Below are positions 39,901-54,200 of a DNA stretch of 64,000 nt, piece after piece. The translations under genes and the position numbers were made by a program. The stretch covers positions 55,367,994 through 55,431,993 of the forward strand of contig NC_066316.1 in assembly GCF_022539315.1 (NCBI RefSeq), in the 5' to 3' direction. The notes below the pieces were generated by a model, which was given only the letters and a program-made list of their open reading frames with translations, did no database searches and was not told where the DNA came from. Position 1 is the first letter of the stretch; every line of letters begins with the position of its first letter. Source of the DNA: Serinus canaria. Its lineage: Eukaryota > Chordata > Aves > Passeriformes > Fringillidae.

Positions 39901-42900
39901 AAGAACGATCTTGCTCTCTGTGGATTACCATACCGTTCAGAACTGCTGGTAAAAAAAGCAGTGATTTGGAAGTGAGATTCAGTTCTGACTACTTTCTTAT
40001 TGTCTATTACTATTTCTGGATCATTTGTGTTTATTTTTAAATAAACTGTTTTATTAAGTGTTCTAAATATATGAGTTTATAGTATCATTCATGCTTTTGA
40101 TAAGAGCATAGAGAAATCTGAGTGTTGTAGTTTCCCCTAAACAGAAGTGATGTCCCTATTCATGTTATCCTTTTAAAAAAGGTTAGTGCAGGGCTTTTTT
40201 TGTATGATACTGATGTACCTAATGGAACTGCAGCAGTTTTAATGGAGTGAGATTTATAGGGAGGGAGATAATAGTGATTGGAAGTGTGTACATCCACAGA
40301 CTCTGTGTGTGTCATACAACAACTTTGAGAAGTTCAGGCACTCCAGTGCTCATTTCTTCGTGGCTTATTGGCACTAGCAAGCCCACTGGAGACAAATACA
40401 TCTTGTATATGATAAAAAACATTTGGATCTTCAGAGGCAGAATTTATGCAGTGGGTAGATGGGACTGCAGTTGACCTAACTGGGCACTGCAGGAACAAGT
40501 GGTTTAAGTTTAATGATGGGTAACCCTGGGAGGAGCATTCATGCCTCTCCCCATTTCATGTAATTCTGATGTTGTTTGTAACTTCTTTCCCTTTCATATT
40601 TTTTAGGCAAGTTGGAATTGAAATCAAAGATTTTGGACAAAGTTGGCGGAGTGGTGTTGCATTTCATTCTGTTATTCATGCGATCCGCCCAGATTTAGTG
40701 GACATGGAGAAAGTGAGGGGAAGGTCAAATAGAGAAAACCTGGAAGAAGCCTTCACAATTGCAGAAGCAGAACTAGGAATCCCAAGGCTCCTTGACCCAG
40801 AAGGTACCTAATACTAGTTGAATAAGAATTTTTCAACTTAAAAAAGTTTTAACTACTTGTTGTGTCTTAAGCCAGATGTGCTGCTTCATGGTGGTTTTAT
40901 GCCATTCAGCTAAAAATTAAATTTTCCATTTTTTTATTTGTCTAGATGTGGATGTTGAAAAGCCAGATGAAAAGTCTGTCATGACCTATGTAGCCCAGTT
41001 TTTGAAGTATTATCCTGATCCTCATCATACAGTGACTGATGTGCCAGAGAATGATGTAAGTTTCTCTTGCATAACTATAAAAACCAGTTTATAATGAAGG
41101 GGAAGGGGGGGCTTTATAAATACATTTTGTAGCTTTCTTTTGGTTTATTATATTTCCTTTTGATGAACAGTTCAAGTGACAAGCATGCTAAGAAAATTGG
41201 GAAAGATTAGCCAAGAACAAAGGAACAAGTCTTGCAGATGTTCAGTAGGTGGAGAAAATAGTATGGTGATCTTGCAGATATTTTCCTCTTTTCAGGGGTA
41301 ACAGGAGCAAAAAAATAGCACTAACAGTTATTGTAAATAGTAGCAAACCAATGGATCCTAAAGTTCCTTAACAGGTTTCTAAGCATAACACCAATGATAT
41401 TGTAATAATTTGTTACCTGAAGCAATGCATCATTTGTATTTCTATCACACTGGGTTTCTGGATAAGAATAAGAATGGTCCAAGATATTGCTTAGGTAGGG
41501 TATTTGGGCTTTTATGCTTGAGAGGCATTTAAAATTTTGGCAGAGGTTCCTTTCTATTTCACACTGATGTTTAACTCTTTGTTGAAAGGAATTGTTTTCA
41601 ATCGTGTTTTTCATTGGAATTTGTTATGTGTAGGCTCTAGTGCATTGGCTTTGCACTGGAATGCTATGCTCAGCAATGCCAGGTTGTCATTACTCACTTC
41701 CTAGTGCTGATTTGCTTTCTTCATGGCAAACACGGGAAGCACTGCTGGGACAATCTGCTCAGCTCCAGCAAGAGAGAAAGAAGAAGCAATTTTTTATCTG
41801 TGTTTCTCTGCATTTCCTGCAGAGGTAGAAAAGGGCTTTGAAAGGGCTGATTCTCCTTCCTTATGCCTGTGTGAGGCTAAGGTAGCTGTAGCTTTGCTGT
41901 TTGATTCCAGTGCCTGAGTGCTGGAACTTATTATTTTCCTTCCTGCAGCATTAATCTGGGTACATCCTTGTGCCAGTGTCTCAGCATCCTGCTAAGCAAT
42001 GGGGCTGCTGAAGGGACTGAGTGAGCACTGAAACCTCGTTCTGTGGGCTGTTCAGGCTGAGGCAGTCCTGCCATCCTCATACCATGGCACACAGGGCAGC
42101 TTCTGCTGCCAGCAGCCTTGGCCAGGCCTTCTGCCATGCTGGGATTGGGTTTTGAGGAACAACCTCACCACCTTCCCCCAGGCTTTATGCAGAGGTGATG
42201 CAGGAGAATACAGGACTGAGCCATTCCATGCTCTGCCTGTCTCTGGCTGTAGCCACAGAGATGCCAGCACACGAGTTATGGAAGGGCAAATAATGAGTTG
42301 CATCTGGAATTCTATGTGAATTACTAGGAAGCAGAACAACAAAAATCAAATTGACATGCTAATGTGCTGATCTCAGAAGCACTTTCTCTTCTTAGATATT
42401 TCACTAGGAACCCACATAAAGTTTGGTAGGAGTGCTGATCCCTTGCATGTCATGCAGAAACCAGTAACTTCCAGACTTTGAGAAGAAAGTAAGAGTTTGA
42501 CATTGCACTAAATTTGTAATGCCATCATATTCCTTTTTACTGTCCTGGAGGATCCATGTCTATCTTTAAATTATTTCATTAGTTGAGTTACTTAGAACAG
42601 GATTCACCTTTAAAATCTAAAAGCTTACAACATTCCACCTGTAGTCAGATAAACACCTCCCCAGATACATCTTTCTTAAACAAGCAGTCTTCTGGAAGCC
42701 TGTGCTGCAGAGCATTTCAGCAGAGATAAAACAGAGTCAGATTAATCCATCCCTGAGGTAATGATATATAAAAAATTGTTGGCAATTGATTAAAAAGCTT
42801 TTTGTTTTTGTGACAAGAAAAACCCCCATTTTTAGCCGCTTTGTCTTCCTGCTGAAGTATAGTCTAAAGAAATACTTACCACACAATCCAGGTACCTGGG

Positions 42901-45139
42901 AGAGATAGCTTTGCAAGACTCTTGTACCCTGAACTCTTGGACTAATCCTAATTTCTTGTTTAAGAGTATATCTTACCTGACATGTGTTAAGTGCCTGCTG
43001 TAGAACAAGTTGGACAGTAGATGCTAGATATTGCTGGCTTTATGTACCTTGCCTGAAGAGCTGAAAAGGGACTGTCCTAGTTGCAGATGCCTACATTTAG
43101 TTAGAAGGATCCTACCTCAGACTGGACTGTGTCTGGGTGAATTTTGGCAGAGGGAGGGCAAGAGGAGATTTCTAACCCTCTTCCCCCCTCCACCCAGCTC
43201 AGCTGTCACTGTGTTTCCTCAAGATGTGTTGTCCACACAAATTCCTGTTCATCTTCCCTTCTGATTCAATGCTCAGTTTATAAAGAATTTGCACTGGAAG
43301 AAGAGGAGTAATCATTGAAACTTATCCCTTATTTATGGTCAGAGGGAGCAGCTATTTGCATGTGCATTTTCAGAATTAAAAGGGGTTCTAATCTCTCACA
43401 CATGGACCAGCTATGAATATGTATGAACTCGTGTAGTCAACACATCTCAAAGAAACACAGTGACTCTAAGGTAAGTAAGTATTTTTCCAGATAAAATAAA
43501 CTATGTAGTGACTAACAATCTGGAAATCAGATCTAATATGAAAATTACTTCACTAGATACAATACAGACACTTGAGCTTGATAATAGTTCTAAGAACGTC
43601 TTGTATTCCTACATGTGTGGCTCTTACTGTTCTCTCTGGACTTTCTGCCTGCTTTGCTTTATTTTATTTTGCTTCTTTTCTTTTTTTTTTTCCTTGCTTC
43701 TTGTTTTCCCATTTGTTTCATATTGCTAGGAACTTCAAGCAATTCCAACTTTTGTCATTTCTTTTATGAAATTTAAGGTAAGGGTGTATGCTCAGAATAA
43801 TTGCTTGGATCACACCTTTCATGGTTGTTATCTTTTTTTATCCTGCACTTGTTTGAATTTAGATTTTGGGGGGCTTAATGTATACTACTTTGCCAACCTT
43901 AAGTTTATCTTTCCTGAAAAGCAATACATTAGCATGGTGAATCTAGGTCTGCTCTCTTACACGAGCTGACCCTAACAGCCTAACACTTAATTTTGCAAAT
44001 AACTTCACAGAAATGTTGTAGAAAATAAAATCAACATTCCTATCATAAATCTCAGACTATGCTCTTGGTTTTCTTACGTATAGATATAAACATGAAATAA
44101 ATAGATTATAGTTCAATGTTTCTGGACATCCAGTCTCCTTTTAGATGGATATTTTTGTATGTCTTTAGGTTTATAGAGTAGATAGTAGAGTGTATGATTG
44201 TGTAAGTGATGTGTGTGGCTTGCGACTTGGAAGGAGAGTATTCATTTGTCATTATGTGATGTGCTGCTCCTTTTTCATCTAAATTATTGCATTTTTTCAA
44301 ATATATTTTTTAACCATCCTAGACTTTTAGATACTTCTAATTTTCTAGTATTGACTGAGAGAAGTTCAGAAACCTAACACAGAGTATATGAAGTGAGCAT
44401 TCAGAGTTGAAAGTAGAAGACTGCAGAAGTGAAATAACACATTTCACATTGTGAAATAAATGTGTCACTGCAGTCAGTCAATAGTGTTTATAGTTTGATC
44501 TGATTCAATTAATTGTCTAGATTCCACATTCCTGGGGGGTTTTGGTTGGGATTTTTTTTTTCTAAATAAGTTTATAAAATAGTTTGTTTTAAAATGACTG
44601 GGATCCAGGGTTCATCTTCATCTCATATTATGTATATCTAACTAGTGATGTATTGAAGCAAAATTTATCCTGATAGCAGAATTACTCCTATATTCTCAAT
44701 CCATTCAATGAAGTTTAGGCACCTTTAATGTGACTTTATAAATCCTTAGCCTTACACAGCCCCAGTACATTACTTCTTAAGCCAGAGGAGATTTGAAGTG
44801 GTAAAAGCTCAGCTGATTTCCTTATCATGGTATAAATTTAGCTGTACTTAAAACTCACCCCCTCAAAGTATTTCTGATGTAAAGTCTTTCTCTTCTTGTG
44901 CTCTGATGAGCAAGTAATTCAGAAGATAATCCTGTCATCTCTGACATTTTTATGCCAGCAGAGTTCCCCAGTGTAAGAGGAATTTCCTCAGCAGCAGCAG
45001 CAAAAATAGCTTTTTGAGCTTTTCCAGGGATTCAGTCTACTTCTGCAGCTAGTCATTAATAGTTCATCCCTGAAGGTGATGCCTGGCTCAGCTTTCACCC
45101 TGTGTCTGTGATACTGCTGTCAGGGAGTGAGTTTCAGTA

Positions 45140-45221
<82 letters not shown>

Positions 45222-48200
45222 TAGCCTGTATATATATAAGCCAGAGTTTTGAAAATGAACAGCACAATCAGTTAAATTTATGCAGAAATGTTTTTGAAAG
45301 TACTTCATTTTCTCAGTACATATGCAATACACTGATTCCATGTCCCTGAAAAACAGACTTAAGCTTTTTTTCATTTAAAAGGTAATATTTGAAAATTCTA
45401 TTGTGTCTGTGCCTTAGAGTTTGGTCAGTACACCTTGTTTATAATTACACATTAGGGAACTAAACAAAATACTTCCTCTCCAGTCCATAATTAAGATTCT
45501 CATTATATTTTAAGCTCTTCAAACTCTGTATTCTGTATTATGTAATTTTCAAATTAACTCTGGCATATCAGTTAGTAAAATACTGATTCTGGGCTGATAA
45601 CTTTCTTTGCAAATTTAAAGTGTACTACATTATCATATCAGAACTCATAAACTCTCCTCTCTGAATACCTTCTTTGATGTTCCTTGTCAGCTGAGTGCTC
45701 CAATTCTGTTCATCTCTGCAAATATGTGAACCTTCATGGAATTGTGTAAGGATAAATTAATATCTAGAAATGATGCTGGGAAGTAGCATACTGAATGAAC
45801 CACAGGAATTTAGATAAATTCAAATAGATGGATCAGAGATCAATGGTCCTCATGCCAGAGAAAGCACAAATAGTTATATTTATTCTAGATAACTTCTGTT
45901 TGGTGATTTATCTTCTGATCTGTATGCTAGTTCAGAGGGGCAGACTTTAGAAAATAGTTTAAATATCAGTGAGAATGTAATTTTGATATTTTTTTTATTA
46001 AGAGTAAGAATGCTAGACACTAACGAAAGTCTTTTTTTAAGAATGATAGCTCATTAAATCTGGTGGGTGTTGATGACTAGTACCTTGGTGTCTAAGAAAA
46101 TGAATCTCTTCTGTTGATTTCCCAAACTGAGACTTTAAAGTGCTTTAGTATCAGCCAAGGACCACAGAATTTAGTTTGCAGGTGGTAAGTGGTTTACTGA
46201 ACTGGAAACCTGTGAAAACATATGAAAAAATAAATAAAAGATTCATTGTGCATTGTTACACTATGTAACTTATAGTGTTCAGTGGGGTGGTTGCTGAAGC
46301 ATCTACATGTTTTGCATCAATTTAAGTGATCAAAATTTTCCAAAATTATTAGTTTTTTAAATGCAGAAGGCTAAATACTACCTGTTAACTTAGTATTAGA
46401 GAAACCCTATGTGGTCTGAGAGAGGTAAGGCTGTTCCTGTGTTATCTTCAGGTGCCATCAAGGTATTCTTAATCCCAGAGATACTCTATTTCAAAAACAT
46501 TTGGTCAGAATGGGTTTTAAAAATCTAAATTTTTAAACTGATGAAGTAATCATGCAAAATACCTGCTTTGGTCAGATTGCTGTATGAACAGTTGCAGGCA
46601 TATAGATGCTCTGTCAAAGTCTTACCTTAAGTAATATGAGGAAAATAAAACAGCGTTTTATGAAAGTGAATTTTATAGTGTGAATTAGAAGTAATATGCA
46701 GAGCATTGGGGCACACTTATTCCCTTCATCACTTCAATCAATAACACCTTACTGAAATTTTCAGTCAGTAAGATTGCTATATTACTTTAGTGCTATGCAC
46801 AAAGGTGCACAGTTTAGTATTGCTTTCATGGAGGTGGCAGCTAAATACTAATAGAGATCTCAATAGTTTCACCAAAGTTATAGCTTCTTAGGAATAGAGC
46901 AAATTTAATACCAAAGTTCTTTCTTCATGGCTGAATAAGTTAAGATGCTCTTTTTTATATTCTACTTGGCTGGGTTTGATGATCTTAGAGGTCTTTTCTA
47001 ATCTAAATGTTTCTATGATTTTCCTCTTGAATTTGCTGGTTTTCGTAAAGAATCTTAATGTTAGATTCACACACACAGACAAGAAGAATAGAAATTTCCT
47101 TCTCCTTTTCTATATTTAAGTGATTTGAAAATTTGGAAGTGCTGGGATTTTTGGCTTCTTGGGACACCAAGGAAAGCCCACTATTACAGGTAGCTGGAGC
47201 AGGGAAGTGCTGTATCTGTGCTATACTGTCTCTCAGGTGTCAGCCTGTGTGTGTTAGAAGACAGCAGCACAGGCTACAGAGAACTTTTTTTCCAGCACAG
47301 CTGCCCTGACAGCATGTTAACCTCACTGCAACTATCTGGCTACCAGGATAACTGTGATAATTGCAAATCTGTTGTGCATATTCTGTCCAACTAACTACTA
47401 CTGTTCTGAGCAGAGGCTCAGTAAAAGAATTAGTAGAAATACATCAAAGATTTCTTTCTTATCTGAGGAACCTGTCCTTTCCTGGCTGAAAGGAAGCAAT
47501 AGCTTTATCTTTTAAGAATTATTAAGGGGAAGTTATATTTTACATATTTTATGCAGCTTTCAAAGAAAGAAACCATAATTTGGCTTCTTTCCACGGTCAG
47601 GTTCATTTTTTAAAAGATAGTACTTTGTTTCTTAAATGCAGGCAGTGACTACTCTTTTCTTATGCCATGGTCCAGTTTTTCTTCTCTCATGTAATGCTTG
47701 AAGTGTGACCCATTTTAGGTGATTAGCTTATATGATGAGATGTAAGATGCATTTGTTCTGTAATAGACAAATTAATTTGTCTGTTTCTGACAAATTTTAC
47801 AGTAATAAGGCTGCTTTGGTTTCAAAAAGTAGCTTCTGATTAACAGCCACCACATCATGTTCGTTGTTTGGAAATCTGAGAGGGACACTTGTATCCTCCT
47901 TGACCAGCCTTCTTACACAGTGCACAGAATACTTTCTGTTTCCTGATAACTTTTGCTCGTAACATGCTCAAAGACCTGAGACTTCCTGTTAGTGTTTTTC
48001 TGTCCACTGCCAGGTCACTGAATTCTACAGAAAACTTTGCAGCCTTAAAAAACTGCAGAGCCATGGCAGACTGAAGTGGTAAACTGTAAAACAAATATGC
48101 TTTTCTTCAAAGCCATAAAATGGCATAGAAGGAAAAGAAATTTAATACACTTGGGTTTTCTTTCATTCTTTTCATTTTCCATGTTAAAATATTCTAAATA

Positions 48201-51200
48201 TTTTGCTGACTTCTGGACTTGGAGCTTTATGTCAAGGATTACTCTGAAGTCAATCAGACAATAACTTTTCTTTTCAGCAACAGCAGACCAGCTCTATTAT
48301 GGTGGTAAAAGATTAAAAAATCCTCTCCTGTCAGCTCAATTAACTTTTCAACTGAAAATTGACTTTGCTTATCTGTTGAAGGCTAAAATTATTTGCTAAG
48401 ATATCTTTAAAGAACTTTGTGTTAATTTACCACCAGATGAAAACTGCTAATAATATCTCTGACACTGCCACGTCCCCATTTGTCATGATTTCACTCCTGT
48501 AAGACTCATGTCTAGTTGGTGGCTTCTCTCAGCCTGAGAGAATGCTTTTCAGTGAGACTGTAAGAAGGTAAATGATAAGAGAACTGGGCACATTTGCTTT
48601 CACTACAACTAATGACCTTGACTTGCTATAGAGATGTTAATTTCTGAACTACATCTGACAGCTCTACTAAAAGGCTGCAATGGGGTTTTTTTTTTTAATG
48701 TGTGGTTGTACTACACCATAGAAGGAAGACAGACTGGTGCTAAGAGACCTAAAAGTGTGGGCAGAACAATTTGAAAGAGACATAGCCCGAGCACAGGTGG
48801 CAGAAACAAGCTTACAAGAGAAGTATCAGGTAAGCAGCAGGGAAATTGTGTACGATAACAAATCTTTGTCATCATTCTGTGTAACAGGTACTGCAGTATT
48901 TTGGGCAGTCTGTGTATATGAGAGTCACTATAGTGTTGTTTAAAGAAGTGTCTGGTCTGTTATTGGTGGGGGAGTTATGATGCCAGCTCCAGCTTTGCTC
49001 CACAGGACAGTGCACAGATGGTTTGCCTAACAGAGAGCTTTTCCCAGCAGTGTGAAGGACTGTCCTAGTTAGAAGAGAGCATGTGTCTGTGCCATCCCTC
49101 CAGATCCTGCATGATTTAGCTCAGATAGGAGGTATGACTGAAGGCTGCATTAGGTGACAGGTGGAGAGGATGCAACTTAGAGTTTTATTTTCATTCGCTC
49201 TCTCAAAGGTTAATGTCTAAATCAGAAATACAAAACTTGGCCTAAATTTTCTCCTGAAGCTTGGCTGTTCTTTTTCTAAATGCAGCCACTGTCCCAGGTA
49301 GCATTATATCCAGTTGCAATTTTATCTGATCAATTATTATCTCATTTCATGTATGGTTCATGCATCTGAAAGCTGAAGGGAAATACAAAAGTCCTATCTC
49401 TATATAAATAAAAAATATACAAGTAAATATAGAAGTTAAGTGCTATTCCTCTTTAGAAAAGATTAGTACAGCTGTCAGTACAAAATTTACATAGGTTATG
49501 GCACTCCATAAATGTTAAAGAATTTAACTCCTTCACTCTCTACTGCAATTGATTTGGTTTTCTCTTTGTGTAGTCATTTAAGCATTTCAGAATACAATAT
49601 GAGGTAAAAAGGAAACAGTTTGAACTTGCAACCCAGTCAGTAAGGAAAGATGGTAAATTGTCACTTGATCAAGCTGTGGTGAAGCAAGCCTGGGAGAGGG
49701 TTACTTCCAGGGTAAGTTCAAAGTCATTGTGCTATGTATTTTTTTTACTAAATGAAGGGTGGGATTTGAAATAATTTAAACACCTGTTTGCTATTGATTT
49801 TATTGGGCAGTAGGAAACTAAAAGTGGACCAAATTTCTGGCACTGCTGAACTATTTTGCATTTTTTTTGAGAATATTTACTGCACTATCATCTTTAATAT
49901 TGCTCAAAGATAGAATATGAACTTTAGGAAAAGGACTATACTTGGAGATTTCCCTTTATTTGAAAGAATGGTAACAGTGCTCAGCCAAGTTCAAGACATA
50001 GTTGATAGAAAGAAAAGCATACACAATGCCACTTCCAAACCCAGTGTTCTGATACAAATTTCTAGTTATTTCAGAAATTCTAATATAGCATTTTTAGTAT
50101 AAATAAAAAAAAATCTATGTAATACTGAATACTTAACTAATAAATGAGGTGTTAATTCTTTTTTTGACCTATTTCAATAGAAATAGTGTTAGTATTTATG
50201 ACTGGAATTTTGAACATCTGAATGAAAAATCCTAAGCAAATTATACTGTTTGACCCAAATTAAAAGTTATTAAAACATTATTACTAGTGTATATCCATAC
50301 TGCATATATATTTTTTTAATGTCATGTATTTAACAGAAGATCTATTTAAAATTATTCTGGAGTTTTCACATTATTTTCATAATGTTTTCACTCCCATATC
50401 TGGCATTGCCAATAAGACAGTGTTTTGTTGCTATATTCTCCTCTCCACAGTCTTTTGAGACTCCTGTGAACTTTACATATAAAAAGTATGTTCAAAATAG
50501 ACTTTCTGCAGGAGCATGAATTAAATAACATTGGCAGAAGAAGGTCTTGTATCCTTTTCTGTGCCTATTAACTGGTGAAATTCCAGATGTTTTGAGTCTC
50601 AGTTGTTCCAGTTTATTCGTGATCATTTTGTAACTCAATTACCATTCAGAAAGGGAAATACATAAATCAACAAATTTGTATAGAGATTCTGTTGCCTGTG
50701 AGAATGCTGTATTTTCCAAATTCATGTGAAATAATATACCTAGACTTATGTCCAATTATACTCTGGTACATGGGGGCTAGGTTTTACAGTGTGAAGTATG
50801 GTTTTTATAAATGTAGTAATTTGTATTATCAAGGGAGGAATTTCAGTCCTTTTCCTTTTACTTCCTAGATGCTTGATTGGCACATACACCTTGATAAATC
50901 CCTTCCTGCACCTTTGGGTACCATAGGTGCTTGGCTCTACAGAGCAGAGGCTGCTCTGAGGGAAGAAGTAACTGTTCAGCAAGCTCATGAGGAAACAGCA
51001 AACACAATACACAGGAAGCTTGAACAACATAAGGTAGGTGGAGATGCATTTTTTCTGTGTGTTACCCTCCATTTTTTTTCACAGCTATAAATGGTCCATA
51101 CTCTGCAAAAATAATTATTTCTACTTTCTGTGGGTTGTGTTGTCCTGGTGGTGGCTAAAGGTTGGTGTCTTGTCATGGTGATTTGAACCGTGATAACTGT

Positions 51201-54200
51201 GTATCCTTCAACCAATATTCAGATATTCAGAATTGCTTTCAAATGTTTTTGCTTCTTCTACCTGAAGTAGGTCAGGTATTGCTATTCTAATTTTTCTATG
51301 GCAAAATTCCATAGGGAGCTCATAATTCTGGGTGCATTCAACCAGTATGGGTTGAATTGGGTGAAACTGGAAAAAGGGAATAAATGCACTAACTGTGCTG
51401 ATAGTCAGTGCAGGTGACATTCATGGGGGGGAGAAAGTGAGAATGAAGTGAATTTTGATAGTGTTATGATGACAGATAGCATGATAGCCATCTGTGATGG
51501 CAGATAGCGTGCTGTGGTAAACAGGAAATTTTCCAGATGAATGTAAATAATTGTACCATCATCTGTGCTGAGTCCAAGTTCTCATTTAAAACCAAAGCAG
51601 TGAGGTTTTTTCTCTGGCTTTACATAATAAATGTGAGAAAAATGTATTGGTGAAAAAATTTGCTGGTGAGATGATTAAAGAAACTGAGCCAGTTAATGAA
51701 AGGGAAAAGATGTTGTAGAGAAAGGCAGTGCTTGAGGCTGTATTGTTTTATATTGTTTTTATTTCTCCTTTATCACTACTATATTAAACCTTTTTTTGTA
51801 AATTTGTTTTTTTGGTTTTTTTTGTTTTTTTTTTTTAGGATATGGGTAGGGTTTTTTCATCAAAAAGCAATGTTATATCATGAAAAGCTGAGAAGTTTCA
51901 TGGTCACCCAATTTCTTTTTATTAGAACAATTGTAGCTCCTCCAACTTGCGTAGTAACTAATTAAATTTAAAAAAATGTTAAAATCTTTAAGGGAGATAG
52001 GGATTTTTTCAGGGTCTTGTCTCTTGTAATGCTAAATTTCATTAACCTTCTTGGTAGCATTGAATATTTCAGGATTCATAGGATTTGAAATTTGTTTTAA
52101 AAAAATTAACAAGTCAAACACTCTTTTGTTCTTAGAATGTGAACACTGTAGACCTCCTTTTGATACTTTCCTAAGAAATACAAAAGAGTGGGCCATAAAC
52201 TGTTTTTATTTGCATCAGAAATACTGGGGTGAGGGATTTCCATGCCAACAAATAAACTTTGATTTAGGTTAATCTGTGCCAGGGGAGTTTTCCCATGGGA
52301 GTGGGATGGAAAAAGCTTCAAGAGATGCATATGTAATTATATCTTTTCCTGGAATTTTTGTTGCTCAGATTTGAATTGATGAATCCAAATGTGCTACTGG
52401 ATAGTACCAGAAATGCATTCATGTATTTTTTTCAGTCCTTGTTTCCTTTGCCTTCAGGTTTGTTTGTTTGTTTGGATTTGTTCAGATGACATCATTGCTT
52501 CCTTTTTATCTTTGTCCCATCTGACAATGGGTTATTTTAGTGAACTTTACAGCTCATGGCCTATTTGAATTTAGTACAAAATGTACAAGCTTATTTGGAC
52601 AAACCTTGTACAATCAGGCAAGCACCTATGCTTATTTTAGTTGCTATTGCTACCAAGAACCAGGAATTAAGGACAATGTCTGTGCTTGCTGAGGGTCATT
52701 TCCCAGAGCAGGATTTCATTTTATGAGCATGCTGTATATAAGTTTTCATGAGCTTCCTGTTGATGTTGGATGAAACTACTGTAATTTGTTTTGACTCACC
52801 AGTTAAGGGTGCATGGTAGGGGCATCCCTTTGCATCCTTTGCATCCCTTGTACGGCAAGGTCCCAAATGCAGCTGAGATTTTTGTTCCAGATCTTTCCTT
52901 TATGTGAGACTGTGTCAGTCACAGACATTTTCACCGTGGTAAAATCAGCACATCACCTGCATCTGAGAAAGCCTAGCTCATTTCTCTTCACAGCAAGGTG
53001 TTGGCTGAAGCAGAAAACAATGAAAACCCAGGCGGGTTGATGGGGGTAGTGGGGCCATTTGGTGAGCTGAGCCAGAGAATTGCCACTGATTCCTCCCGCG
53101 CAAACACCGAGATTTGGCTGGGGAGAAGCCCTTCCTTGGCACGTAGGAATAAATGCATAAGTAGGATCTGTACAGAAACCTGCATTTTGTTCCCTGAGGT
53201 GAGAGAGGGGAAACCTTTGTACGATCTTCTTTGCTAGCAGGCTTCTGAGCACCTTGTGCTAGCAGCTGTCTGTCTGCAGTAAAAACCCCCCACCGTTCTG
53301 TGCTCCCTCAGCCGCTCTCCAGGGACTTGACGTGTTACTGCTGAGTATCTCTTCAAAGACTGCTGCCAGTCATTCATTTCAATATGTAATCTCCAGGAAG
53401 CCGTTGGAAGCGGTGTTGCTTAGTTACAGTTGAAGTGTGCTCTGCTGTAGGGGTTTCACTGGTACAGTTCAGATCGCAGCAATACAGGTCGGGTACCACA
53501 TTCCGCAGTCGCTCGTGCAGTGCTGAGACAGCCATCCTGAAGTCTTTTGATGGTGAGAGAGTGAAAAGTTTACTAAATATGGAATCAGTACTTAGAGAAG
53601 GAGCTGTAGATTTTCTTCCTATAGATAGTAGAGCAGATCAGTTGCTTAAAATTTCAGTCTATACTTAGCAAAGGTTAGTATCTGTTATAAAGATTTAAAG
53701 AGTAAATTTAGGAGGGTTATGCTTTTTGGATGTTAGCATGTTGGCAGAGTGAATTTCAGATATTTAGTACAGTTAAGGGTTCTTGTTTTGCTAAACCTTT
53801 TGCAGTGTATCCTATTTTAAAATCTTTCATAATTGTTCAACGTGGCTGTAGCAGAGCTTCACATAAGGGGGTTCCCTGTGTAAATGTTTAAGTTGGTGTA
53901 AATGCTTATGTGGAATGCATTAACTTGCATGGAAATGTGAGAGCAGATCAAATAGTTAACTACCTTGAGTCATCAGAGCCGGCTTAAAATTGTGCTTATT
54001 AGTTAGATAGCCTACTGTGAGCCTTTTCTCTCCCTCTCCTCCCTCCCCCACTCTCTCAATATCTCTCTCTTTCTTAAAATCCAATCAGGATCTGCTGAAA
54101 AACATAGATGGTCACAAAAAGGCATTCCATGAGATCCACAGGACCAGGTCTGTTAATGGCGTGCCTGTTCCACATGACCAGTTAGAGGATATAGCAGACA

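Larger units (their letters stand above)
43778..48721 (+). other. SYNE1: SYNE1 intron, 4.9 kb
   Basis: Contains the (CT)n(TA)n microsatellite at 45142 and the CR1 tip at 46967. The remainder is AT-rich with no recognised exon. Confidence 0.85.

Noticed and set aside
45120..45374. Minus-strand frame with an Arg-Glu and Ile-Tyr repeat
   Set aside because: It is a translation of the CT and TA microsatellite.
50869..50871. ATG at the first codon of an exon as an internal translation start
   Set aside because: It follows a good acceptor and continues the frame of the previous exon, so it is an internal Met where the human protein has Leu.
51696..51965. Phe-rich open frame on the + strand
   Set aside because: Its composition comes from T-rich intron sequence; no splice phase fits SYNE1.
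53435..53668. Open frame crossing the CpG-rich patch as an extra SYNE1 coding exon
   Set aside because: It has no ATG, and with the plausible acceptor at 53467 and donor at 53552 the segment ends in phase 1 while the 54089 exon needs phase 0. Entry at 53451 instead meets a TGA. Only a noncoding exon or promoter remains possible.
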